Of a stretch of 64,000 nt of DNA, positions 36,081-46,119 are shown in pieces. The position numbers were made by a program, and so were the translations under genes. The notes below the pieces were generated by a model that saw only the letters and a list, made by a program, of their open reading frames with translations, made no database searches and was not told the origin of the DNA. This DNA comes from Hordeum vulgare subsp. vulgare (taxonomy: Eukaryota > Streptophyta > Magnoliopsida > Poales > Poaceae). How positions within the stretch are numbered: position 1 is the stretch's first letter; each line of letters starts with the position of its first letter. The DNA is taken from the NCBI RefSeq assembly GCF_904849725.1, contig NC_058520.1:325015186-325079185 (forward strand). The letters are read 5' to 3'.

Positions 36081-37711
36081 GACGGTGCGTGATTTTGTAG
36101 TTGGCTTATGCTATGAAAGTAGTCCCATGTGCTAGGTACCCAAAGAGGATGCAAAAACCTCCATCTTCATGTGCATTGAGTAGAAAGAGAAGTTTCGATT
36201 CCTCTCAATTATTTTTGAGACGTGGATTCGGTAATATTAAAAGTTATGTTAGTAGGGTGTTGTGAATCTAGAAATACTTGTGTTGAAGTTAGTGATTCCC
36301 GTAGCATGCACGTATGGTGAACCGCTATGTTAGGAAGTCAGAGCATAATTGCTCTATTGATTGTCATCCTTTGTGTTGAGGTCGGGATCGCGTGATGGTT
36401 TACACCTACCAACCCTTCCCCTCGGAGTATGCGTTTAGCACTTTGTATCGATTACTAATAAAAACTTTTGCAACAAGTATGTGAGTTCTTTCTGACTAAT
36501 GTTGAGTCCATGGTATAGATGCACTTTCACCTTCCACCATTGATAGCCTCTCTAGCACCACGCAATTCTCGCCGGTGCACAAACCCACCAAATTCCGTCC
36601 TCAAAATAGCCACCATACCTACCTACTATGGCATTTTCATAGCCATTCCGAGATATATTGCCATGCAACTCCCACTGTTCCGTCTCATGACTTGTGCCGT
36701 CACTCTCATATTGCCATTGCATGATCAAATTAGATCGTTGCACATCCCGGTACACTGTCGGAGGCATTTCCTATGGAGTCATCATCATTGAGATCTTTGA
36801 GCTTTGAGTAACTAAAAAGTGTGATGATCATCATTATTAGAGCATTGTCCCATGTGAGGAAATAATAAAAAAAGAGGACAAAGAGCCCAAAAAGAAAAAA
36901 AAGAAAAGAAAAAAAGAGGCCTAAGAGCCCAAATAAAAAAATGAGAGAAAAAGAGAGAAGGGACAATGCTACTATCTTTTTCCACACTTGTGCTTCATGA
37001 TAGCACCATGTTCTTCTTGATTGAGAACTTCTTGTTTTGTCACTACCATATGCTAGTGGGAATCTTTGTTTTATAACTTGGCTTGTATATTCCAATGATG
37101 GGCTTCCTCAAAAGTTGGATGCACACCCACTAGTTTTCCCTTGAGCTTTCACATACTTATAGCTCTACTGCATCTCTTGTATGGCAATCCCTACTCATTC
37201 ACATTGATATCTATTAATGGGCATCTCCATAGCCTATTGATACGCCGAGTCAGTGTGACCATCTCGTCCTTTTTGTCTCACAACCACCACCACACTCTAT
37301 TCCACCTATAGTGCTATATCCATGGCTCACGCTCATGTATTGCGTGATAGTTATAAAAAGTTTGAGAAAGTAAGAGTGCGAAAACAATTACTTGACCAAT
37401 TCCAGGGTTGTGCATAATTTACATTAGTTGTGTGAGGATGATGGAGCATAGCCACAATATATGATTTCGTAGGGATAACTTTCTTTGGCCTTGTTATTTT
37501 GAAAGTTCATGATTACCTTGCTAGTTTGCTTGAAGTATTATTGTTTTCATGTCAATAGCAAACTATTGTTTTGAATCGTACGGACTTGAACATTCATGCC
37601 ACGTGAAAGAAGTTGCAAAGGACAACTATGCTAGGTAGCATTCCACATCAAAAATTTGTTCTTTATCACTTCCCTACTCGAGGACGAGCAGGAGTTAAGC
37701 ATGGGCATGCT

Positions 37712-39256
37712 TGATACGTCGCCAACGTATATATAATTTTTGATGGTTTCATGCTATTATCTTGTCAAACTTGGGATGTTTTGCATGCCTTTTATTGATT
37801 TTATGGGACTAACCTATTAACTCAGTGCCAAGTGCCAATTCCTGTTTTTTCCATGTTTTTGACCCATTTCAGAGGAGATTTTGAAACTGAGTCCAAACAG
37901 AAGAAAATCCCCGAAAAGATTTTTTCTGGAACGGAAGAAGATCGGAGAGCTTGGGAGGCAAGCCAGAAGAGCCCCAGGGGCCCCACAAGCCCCCACCTCG
38001 CGGCCAGGGGGGCGTGCCATGCAGGCTTGTGGGCCCCCTGAGGTCCCCTGACCTAGATCTTGCGCCTATAAATTCCCAAATATTCCCAAAAAAATCAGGG
38101 GAGCATGGTAATCACTTTTCCACCGCCGCAAGCTTCTGTCTCCGCAAGATCCCATCTGGGGCACGTCCTGGTGCCCTGCCGGAGGGGGATTCGGACACGG
38201 AAGGCTTCTCCATCAACACCATGGCCTCTCCGATGATGCGTGAGTAGTTCACCATAGACCTATGGGTCCATAGCTAGTAACTAGATGGCTTCTTCTCTCT
38301 CTTGGATCTTCAATACAAAGTTCTCCATGATCTTCATGGACATCTATCCGATGTAATCTTCTTTTGCGGTGTGTTTGTCGAGATCCGATGAATTGTGGAT
38401 TTATGATCAGATTATCCATGAATCTTATTTGAGTTTCTTCTGATCTCTCTTATGCATGATTTCATATCCTTGTAATTCTCTTTGAGTTGTGGCTTTTGTT
38501 TGGCCAACTAGATCTATGATTCTTGCCATGGGAGAAGTGCTTGGTTTTGGGTTCATACTGTGCGGTGACCTCACCTAGTGACAGAAGGGGTAGCGAGGCA
38601 CATATCGTGTTGTTGCCATCAAGGGTAGAAATATGGGGTTTTCATCATTGGTTTGAGATTATCCCTCTACATCATGTCATCTTGCTTAAAGTATTACTCT
38701 GTTCGTCATGAACTCAATACACTAGATCCATGCTGGATAACAGTCGATGTGTGGAGTAATAGTAGTAGATGCAGAAAGTATCGGTCTACTTGTCTCGGAC
38801 GTGATGCCTATATGCTAGATCGTTGCCTTAGATATCGTCATGACTTTGCGCAGTTCTATCAATTGCTCGACAGTAATTTGTTCACCCATCGTAATACTTG
38901 CTATTTTGAGAGAAGCCTCTAGTGAAGACTATGGCCCCAGGGTCTACTCCACACCATATTTTCAGCCTTACACTTTTTACTACGTTGCACTTTCTGCCTT
39001 CAGATCTCACTTCTGCAAACAATCTTGAAGGGATTGACAACCCCTTTGAAGCGTTGGGTGCAAGTTTGTTTGTGTTTGTGCAGGTACTATGGACTTGATG
39101 AGACCCTCCTTCTGGATCGGTACCTTGGTTCTCAAACTGAGGGAAATACTTACTACTCCTGTGCTGCATCACCCTTTCCTCTTCAAGGGAAAAACCAACG
39201 CAAACCCAATCTCCGTCAACATGTCAATTTCTGGCGCTGTTGTTTGAGAAGTAGCA
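37712..39256 (+). repeat. AT2 3' LTR
   Basis: A 1545-bp copy with intact start TGATACGTCGCC and end GTAGCA, TATA box at about 38067-38073, followed by GCCTC. Confidence 0.93.
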
Positions 39257-40645
39257 GCCTCCACTTAATGCTTCGGCCGCGGGCCTCAAACATTGGCAGG
39301 TGGGGCCTGCCCCTTTTAAAACAGAGAGAGAGGAGGGGGAACAGAGGAGGGCGGCTCACCGGCGACGCTCACCGGTGATGGAGACGGCGGCGAGGCTGGG
39401 AGATGACGAGAATGGATCGGGCTCTCAATGGAGGTCCTCCATGTACCCGTAGCTCTTCCGGAGGTGGATGGGCGGCGTCGCCCCTTATTCTCCGGCGGGT
39501 GGAGGCTATGGTGGTCGTCCACGGCGACGGTTCCGGCAGGGGTTCGACTGACCAAAGGCTCTAGGAGCACCAGAGTGACCAAGGGAACACAATGGCATCC
39601 TCATATTTGACTGGGGAAGGGCGGAGGATGCTGGCGACGGAGGAGATTTGGCGGCGGAGCCTATCGCCGGAGTTGAGGGAGACGAGCTCCCGGCTCTTTC
39701 TCGGGGTCTCTAGGGCTAATCCAGGGGTGGAGGAGAGGGGTGATGCCTAGGAGGGGTTCGGGCAGCGCCTTATATAGGCCCGCGACGAGCGCTCCCGAGC
39801 TCTCCCGAAGCGGCGAGGCTCGGGCTTGCCACTGGAGCAAGGACGCTGAGTTGGCTGTCGCGGCCTAGAGGTGAGGTGATGGAGGAGGTCAGGGGAGCGA
39901 TGGGACGGGTCCGGAGCCATTAATGGCTTGCGGACGATCACAGTGGCCGAAGCCCACTGTGCTGCCCGTGGCGGAGCTTGGCCGGGAGCGGCGGCGGCCC
40001 TCTCCGGCGACCCAGAGGGTTCGGGAGGTGCCACGAGGCTACAAGTGAACTCGTCGGCGCTTAGGACAAGGGTGGGGAAGCGATTGACGGCTCAGGGTGG
40101 CTCGCCTGTCACTGGAGCTGCGCAGAGCACGCTCTATGGCATGCCAGCACCATGATCACCACGGTTGCAGCCACCCTGATGCCACGCATGCCTGGAGACC
40201 TTGTCCATAGTGTCGACCAGCCTCCCATCAGTCACCATCCACCACTTGCGTGATCATACAAGTCGTCCTGTGACTAGGAACACCAACAACAGGTTCTGCC
40301 TACAGACTTAGGGTGGTTCTAGACCTCAACTGGGTTGGGGTTGGAGCAAGACAAGATGTTGCAAAAGTTTTGAGTCTTAAAGCTCATTCAAGCTATAGGT
40401 TGCTTCACAACCCATATTTATGGCATAATTCCCAAAATAGAAAAAGAGAAATATTTGATGGAATAAAATATTGCAAATAAATCTCAGAAGGGTTTTAGTA
40501 TGAAGCAAATGGTTTTGGGTTGTTTGAGACAAGAAATGAGAGATTTCATAATCCAACTTGCTTTGAGAATTTGAAAACCACCAAATTGCAAGTGGCCTTC
40601 AAAAATATTTTAAAAAGAAAATATTTGAAAAACCAGGGTGTTACA
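39257..40645 (-). repeat. TK2 3' LTR, inner part
   Basis: Resumes after AT2 with the second GCCTC (39257-39261) and ends GGGTGTTACA at 40645. It aligns with 47637-49020 without net length change. CTTATATA at 39769-39776 (TATATAAG on the minus strand) is the TATA box. The GC-rich frames between 39316 and 40155 are LTR sequence. Confidence 0.93.
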
Positions 40646-41859
40646 AACCTACCCCCATTACGATGAATCTTGTCCTCTTGATTCGGTTGCTCAGGGAAGA
40701 AGTATGGATATGCAGATCTCAAGAAATCTTCTCTCTCCCATGTAGCTTCATCCTCGGTATGATGTTCCCATAGTACCTTATAAAACTTAAGCACCTTACT
40801 CCTGGTAGTTCTTTCCATCTCATCCAAGATTCTGACGGGTTTCTCCTCATAGGTCAGATCCTTAGCCAATTCTAGCTCACTCATATCTGCCTGCTTAATT
40901 GGAGGTGCAATACACTTTCTTAGCTGCGAGATATGAAAGACATCATGCACATCTGACAATTCGGGTGGTAGTTCTAGCTGATAGGCGACTCTGCCTCTTC
41001 TTGCAATCACTCGAAAGGGACCGATATATCTCGGTGTGAGTTTTCCCCGTGTGTGAAACCTTCTCACTCCTTTCATGGGGGTTACTCGGAGATAGGCATA
41101 TTCTCTGGGTTCAAAGGTCACTTCTCGGTGCTTTGGATCATAGTAGCTTTTCTGACGGGACTTGGGTGCCTGAAGGCGTTCCTGAATATCCTTGACCTGT
41201 TTCTCAGCCTCCAGCATCAAGTCGGTTCCAAATATGCGACTGTCTCCTGTTTGTGACCAATTCACCAGGGTTCGGCACTTTTTGCCATACAATGCTTCAA
41301 AGAGTAACATCTTCAGGCTTGTCTGATAGCTGTTGTTGTATGAAAATTCTGCATAGGGTAGGTTATCTTCCCATTTGGGCCCATGGGGGAGGGCACATGA
41401 CTGAAGCATGTCCTCTAGTATTTGATTCACTCTTTCTGTTTGTCCATCCATCTGAGGGTGGTATGCGGTACTGTGTTTTAGCATGGTTCCCAAGGCTTGG
41501 TGTAGTCGTAGCCAGAATGCCGAGGTGAATAGAGAGCCTCTATCTGAAGTGATTGACTTGGGTACCCTATGTAGGCTTACTATCCGGGACATGTATAACT
41601 CTGACAGTTGGTTGGCGTTGAAAGTAGTCTTTACCAGGATAAAATGGGCTACTTTAGTGAGCATATCCACAATGACCCAGATAGCATTATTGCCCCTTGT
41701 CGACTTGGGTAGTCCGATAATGAAGTCCATGCATATGTCGTCCCACTTCCATTGGGGAACCGGTAAAGGTTGTAGTAACCCAGCGGGCTTCTGGTGTTCT
41801 TCCTTAACTTTGTAGCATATATCGCAGCACGCGACATAATATGCTATATCCTTTCGCAT
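40546..41859 (-). CDS. pol: TK2 integrase and chromodomain (open 437-codon frame)
   Basis: This is the longest intact piece of pol in TK2. The frame opens in the zinc-binding part (ACCDIC, second half of H2C2). The catalytic core shows MDFIIGLP (Asp 1), TSDRGSLF (Asp 2) and DGQTERVNQ (Glu), all present, spaced as in Ty3/gypsy integrases. The GPF/Y region includes YIGPFRVIARRGRVAYQLEL. A chromodomain-like end (VLKFYKVLWEHHTEDEATWE) would guide integration to marked chromatin. The frame then passes through the polypurine tract and about 33 codons into the 3' LTR before stopping at 40546. The 5' end is not a true start, because integrase is released from Gag-Pol. Upstream pol is broken, so this copy is not functional as a whole. 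Confidence 0.85.
   Translation of the reverse strand: MRKDIAYYVACCDICYKVKEEHQKPAGLLQPLPVPQWKWDDICMDFIIGLPKSTRGNNAIWVIVDMLTKVAHFILVKTTFNANQLSELYMSRIVSLHRVPKSITSDRGSLFTSAFWLRLHQALGTMLKHSTAYHPQMDGQTERVNQILEDMLQSCALPHGPKWEDNLPYAEFSYNNSYQTSLKMLLFEALYGKKCRTLVNWSQTGDSRIFGTDLMLEAEKQVKDIQERLQAPKSRQKSYYDPKHREVTFEPREYAYLRVTPMKGVRRFHTRGKLTPRYIGPFRVIARRGRVAYQLELPPELSDVHDVFHISQLRKCIAPPIKQADMSELELAKDLTYEEKPVRILDEMERTTRSKVLKFYKVLWEHHTEDEATWEREDFLRSAYPYFFPEQPNQEDKIHRNGGRFVTPWFFKYFLFKIFLKATCNLVVFKFSKQVGL
40646..40660 (-). promoter_or_regulatory. TK2 polypurine tract
   Basis: The minus strand reads AATGGGGGTAGGTT directly before the LTR start TGTAACACCC. It also lies within the open pol frame. Confidence 0.8.
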
Positions 41860-42501
41860 TCCTGACCACCAAAATGTTTTTCTCAGATCTTGGTACAGCT
41901 TCGTATCATGTTGAGATTAATGAATTCTTCTTGCAGTCTCGGATGCATACTTTCCAGTAATGCATTTACCGTGATTGTCTTTCGACTGATAGCATATGCA
42001 ACCACATTGGCTTTCCCCGGATGATAGTTGATCCCAAGGTCATCGTCCTTGACTAGTTCAAGCCATCGTTATTGCCTGAGATTCAGATCGGGCTGGGTGA
42101 AAATATACTTAAGACTTTTTTGGTCCGTATATATCTCACATCGTTGTCCAATGAGGTAATGCCTCCAACTTTCAAGCCATGAACCATGGCTGCTAGCTCC
42201 AAGTCATGAGTGGGGTAGTTCTATTCATGCGATCATAGCTGTCGGGATGCGTATGCTACAACCTTCCCTTCTTGCATCAGCACACAGCCAATTCCTCGTG
42301 GGGAAGCATCACAATAAATATCAAAACAGGTGCGGTCGTTAGTCTTGTTTTTAATTCCAGGAGGATTAAAACAGGTGCGGTCGTTTGTCTTCTTTTTAAT
42401 TCCAGGAAACTGCTTTCGCATGCTGTCGTCCATACGAATATCTGGTTTTTCTTGAGCAATCCTATTAGTGGTTTGGCTATCTTGGAGAAGCCTTCTATGA
42501 A
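41860..42501 (-). pseudogene. pol: TK2 RNase H and integrase N-terminus (broken)
   Basis: The frame at 42505-42233 contains FDIYCDASPRGIGCVLMQEG and VVAYASRQL, the start of a Ty3/gypsy RNase H. It is preceded by a duplicated segment (TNDRTCF appears twice; 45-bp tandem duplication at 42323-42412). From 42230 to 41860 the RNase H end and the first half of the integrase zinc finger survive only as fragments in several frames. Confidence 0.75.
42323..42412 (-). repeat. 45-bp in-frame tandem duplication in RNase H
   Basis: AAAACAGGTGCGGTCGTT recurs at 42323 and 42368, each followed by GTCTT.TTTTTAATTCCAGG. Two units of 45 bases insert 15 codons without shifting the frame. Confidence 0.88.
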
Positions 42502-43266
42502 TCATCGGTAGTAGCCTGCCAATCCCAGGAAGCTACAAACTTCGGTCACCGAGACTGGTGTTTTCCAGTTTAGTACTGTTGTTACCTTACTCGGGTCGAT
42601 GGCCACACCTTGTTCTGACACGATGTGTCCAAAAAATCCTACTTCCTTCAGCCAGAACTCGCATTTACTGAACTTAGCATACAGTTGATGGGATCTCAGT
42701 CTTTCCAAGACAGCACGGAGTTGACGCTTGTGATCCTCTTCGTCTTTAGAATATATCAGTATATCATCAATGAACACTACCACGAATTTGTCTAGGAAAT
42801 CCATGAAGACCTTGTTCATCATGCTCATGAAATAGGATGGAGCATTTGTCAGACCAAATGACATGACCGTGAACCCATACAAGCCATATCAGGTAGTGAA
42901 CGTTGTCTTGGGTATATCTTCCTTTCTGATTTTGAGCTGATGATACCCAGTCCTGAGGTCAATTTTGGATATTACTCGTGCTCCACTCAACTGGTCAAAT
43001 AGGTCATCGATGCGTGGTAGTGGGTACTTCTTTTTAATAGTGACCTCATTTAGCTGACGGTAGTCTATGCACATTCGCAAACTTCCATCCTTCTTTTTGA
43101 CAAACAATACTGGTGATCCCCATGGTGAGATGCTTGGGCGGATGTATCCTTTTTGCAGTAATTCGTCCAACTGCTTCTTTAGCTGTGCCAATTCCGGTCC
43201 TGGCATACGATAGTATTTCTTGTAAATTGGGGCAGTACCGGGAACTAATTCGATTGTGAACTCCAA
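42502..43266 (-). pseudogene. pol: TK2 reverse transcriptase (one in-frame stop)
   Basis: Two adjacent frames of the same phase, 43266-42889 and 42882-42502, are separated by a single stop near 42886. Motifs are [55 protein letters not shown], then [13 protein letters not shown], the catalytic [19 protein letters not shown] and [18 protein letters not shown]. The catalytic box is F-I-D-D, a normal variant in chromoviruses. A further stop at 42502 separates it from RNase H. Enzyme role: copying element RNA in the particle. Confidence 0.9.
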
Positions 43267-43847
43267 CTCCGGTCCGGTGGCATTCCTGGCAATTCCTCGG
43301 GGAACACGTTTGGAAATTCACATACCACTTGGATCAAGTTCATATCTGTGACATCTCCTTGGTATGCCATTCCGTTCCTTGTCTTCATGTTGTTGGTGAT
43401 AAACTGGACGGTTTTACCGGCCGGATTAACCAGCGTCACCGTTCTGGTGGCACAATTGATGCACACTTGATGGGGTGCCAACCAGTCCATCCCCAGTATT
43501 ACTTCTAATCCCGAGGATTCGATGGCAATTAGTGCAGCTGGAAAGGTAGCTCCTTGTATCCGTATTTCCAGATCCTAGTATACGAGATTTGTTCAGAGCA
43601 TAGAGCCAGGGGATTGTACCACCATGATTTTATCCAACAACAAAGGGGAAAATTGGTGTATGGTGGGAAAACTCCTTGAAATAAATGAGTCGTAAGCCCC
43701 TGAATCAAATAAAACTATTGCTGGTATGTTGTTAACACAGAACAAACCGATAACAACTTCTGGAGCTTCGCATGCTTCTTCGGCAGAGATATGGTAGACG
43801 CGTCCTTGATTAAACTTAGAGTTACGGCGGCGTCCAATAGTTTTGAT
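43245..43847 (-). pseudogene. pol: TK2 aspartic protease region (broken)
   Basis: The active site FDSGAYDSFIS is encoded at about 43710-43680 on the minus strand. Stops follow near 43597 and 43582, and the closing part VILGMDWLAPHQVCINC is at about 43510-43450. The frame 43490-43245 carries the linker to RT and ends in a frameshift where the RT frame begins. Confidence 0.8.
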
Positions 43848-44870
43848 CTATGGTTTGATGTCGGAGGATGGTTTTCCGCCGTTGGTGGGGCACTGTTTTG
43901 CATAGTGTCCACTTTGGCCGCAAGGGAAACAGGTGTTGTTGCGGCGGCAATCCTCTAGCACTGGCTGTTTGCCGAAGGCCTTGTTCTGGCTCACTGTTTT
44001 GTTAGTGTTGTTACTGTTGTTCCAAGTGGGTTTGTAGACAGTGGTGTTTGGTTGCCAGGTACGTGGCTTTTGTGCAATCTGCTCCTTGTTGTCCTTCTTG
44101 GGTTCAAACTTCCTCTTGCGATCATCGTATCGAGTCTTAAGCTCTCGTTCGACTATGAAGGCTTTGTTTACCAGTGTCTGGAAGTCTGGAAAGTCCAGCA
44201 TACAGAGCTGACAACGGAGGGTATGGTTTAGACCGCCTAGGAATCAATCAATCTTCCTTTCCTCAGTGGATACATCATGAGTCGAGTATCGTGCCATATT
44301 ATTAAACTTGTTCAGATACTCGGCTACAGTTATGCCTCCTTGTGTAAGAGAAAGGAATTCTCTTTGCTTCACCTTCATAATACCCATAGGAATATGATAT
44401 TTGTGAAATGCTTCCTTGAATCATTCCCATGTAATCTCTTCTCTAGAGGGCCATGTTACCTTAGTATTATCCCACCATATGGTTGCTGGCCCTTCTAGGT
44501 AGTGAGTGGCAAAAGGAACCTTGTCTTCTTCCTCACAACGTGCTAGGTCTAGCTTTTTCTCCATAGTCCTTAACCAGTCGTCGGCTTCAATTGGATCCGC
44601 AGCTTGGCCAAAATTGGCAGGCTTAGTCCACTGAAAATCTAACAACTTGGATCGTGCCCCGTTGTGGTTATTCTGGCCTACCATAGCCTGCATGCTTCTC
44701 GGGAATTCCAAGAGATACTGATTCCTCTTTTCCTCAAACATCCTCTTGATCTGCTCAGTGTTTGGTGCGTGGGGTGGTGGAGGTGGTAGGTCTTCTGGTG
44801 GTTGACCTGCCTGCCTGGCGGACCGACGGATGGGGGTTCCATCGTTGCCTTGTCTACATCTCCCTTTCAT
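43848..44870 (-). pseudogene. gag: TK2 gag with CCHC zinc knuckle (two stops)
   Basis: ATG 44870 starts a basic N-terminus and a Pro-rich stretch (PPPPPHAPNTEQIKRMF). The capsid core follows (EADDWLRTMEKKLDLARCEE, VPFATHYLEGPATIWWDN). A stop at 44421 and another at about 44245 interrupt the same frame, with recognisable Gag text between them (SLTQGGITVAEYLNKFNNM). The last part, 44201-43848, is basic and ends in the zinc knuckle CFPCGQSGHYAKQC. Gag would assemble particles and bind RNA through the knuckle. Confidence 0.88.
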
Positions 44871-45112
44871 CCTAAATTATTGTTCCCATTGCAAAGTACC
44901 GAATTGATGAGCAACATCCATAAGGGGAAAAAGCAGGGTCATAAAACACCAAAGAAATTCTCATGGAAAAGCGATTAAGCGAAGAACATAATTATACAAT
45001 GCGAATTAACATCACTCTTGGCAAGCTAGTAGGGGAAACATATCATGACTAGACTGCTCACACGGCAGTTGACATATGCAAAGATGCATGCTCAACAACT
45101 CCAACCTTGGCT

Positions 45113-45930
45113 CTAGTGGCGCGGATGGAACGAACACTGGAAGACCTCCGACTCCTCGTCGTCTGATCCCGAGTCAGAGTTTGAACTGATGATGTTGACC
45201 TCAATCTCCCGAGCAAAAGCTACGCGGCGGCGCTGACGAGACGGTCCTGCTTCCGAAGGAGCACGACGCCTCAACATCGGGGCAGTAGGAGTGGCAAGGA
45301 GTGAGGCCCACTCAGAATGAGACTCACGGCGACTGCCAGACGAAGTGCCTGGCGGTGCTGAGGAACTAACTGGGATCTCAAATCCAGGTGGTGGTGGAAC
45401 TGGTGGTGCATCTAAGGGTGGAATAGAAGTCTGGGGTGGGGGTGGCACTGTCGTTGCAATGACAAGTGCCGCCCGAAGACGGGATAGCTCCTCAGCCACG
45501 GACACGATCGTACGATAGCTGGCGCTCACATATCGAGACAGCACAGTAGTCGCACGGTCACATGTCGGGTCTACGGGAGCAAAAATGACTCGCCCTGTCG
45601 AAGGCGACAAGGTGGGGTAGTGGAAGAAACATGGATGAGTCTGCATCTCCACTTCGTGGTAGCGCAAGTCGGTGAGAACCTCCACCGCAGCAAACTGGAT
45701 TGCCATCTCTGGAGTAGAAGCCATTCCGCCCTTAGTAGAGAGAGAATAGCTGCCAATATTTGAGCTGACAACCAGGTAATCCTGAGCATGGAACTCGTAG
45801 ACGGACTCGGCAAGCTGCTCCCGAAACACCTAGTACACTGGTTCCTCGTCATGCGGGTACAGCCGAAACCAGACGTTCTGCAACAATGATGGGAAGGAGG
45901 ATGGTGCAGACTCATACTGGAAATGATACG
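45113..45930 (-). pseudogene. TK2 extra ORF between primer site and gag
   Basis: A 238-codon frame (45829-45113) lies upstream of gag on the same strand. A stop near 45830 separates it from about 35 more codons in the same phase, beginning MAPVPYHFQYESAPSS. The N-terminal half is compact (VFREQLAESVYEFHAQDYLV, VEVLTDLRYHEVEMQ). The middle has SRYVSASYRTIVSVAEELSR and a run of Pro and Ala. The end is basic then acidic (SNSDSGSDDEESEVF). I do not recognise the domain; similar leaders occur before gag in other cereal elements as I remember them. Function is unknown. Confidence 0.6.
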
Positions 45931-46100
45931 GAACTGGTGCCATCTACACTCACAACACCAAAGGTTAGTAAAACAATGAGTCATGATGCATGCCATGCAA
46001 GAATCAAATGCAACATTCAAACACAACAAGCAAATGCATACTCACGACCCTATACTACACGTTGCGCTAACGGGGTTACTAGGGTGTCCTACAGTCAGCG

Positions 46101-46114
46101 TGGCTCTGATACCA
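46101..46114 (-). promoter_or_regulatory. TK2 primer binding site (tRNA-iMet)
   Basis: The minus strand reads TGGTATCAGAGCCA, an exact initiator-Met primer site, five bases from the LTR end. Confidence 0.93.
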
Positions 46115-46119
46115 AGCGT

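Larger units (their letters stand above)
34973..37711 (+). other. AT2 noncoding 3' internal region
   Basis: About 2.7 kb without pol. It begins with the phrase GCTAAGGGCGTTAAACAA, repeatedly seen after the gag of such elements. It contains a 41-bp tandem array, a perfect hairpin (35676-35700) and an A/G-rich tract (about 36860-36962). It ends just before the 3' LTR in a degraded polypurine region (GAGTTAAGCATGGGCATGCT). Small frames such as 36730-37095 are low-complexity artefacts. Confidence 0.7.
19146..39256 (+). mobile_element. AT2: Athila-like, gag-only LTR retrotransposon
   Basis: This element has LTRs of 1549 and 1545 bp and a TGGCGCC primer site. GCCTC lies at 19141-19145 and 39257-39261. 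The uninterrupted sister LTR shows the single GCCTC at 47632-47636, proving the insertion. Once TAT is removed, AT2 is 6764 bp and contains only a broken gag and about 2.7 kb of noncoding 3' sequence. No protease, RT or integrase is present, so it needed all enzymes from a partner. Hand comparison of the first 158 LTR bases shows about 12 differences. Orientation is opposite to its host. Confidence 0.93.

Noticed and set aside
36730..37095. 121-codon minus-strand frame with Phe/Leu runs that could suggest a membrane protein
   Set aside because: Produced by the antisense of an A/G-rich tract; low complexity.
45571..46029. 152-codon minus-strand frame
   Set aside because: Out of phase with the TK2 extra ORF, which has better composition and the MAPVPYHF start.
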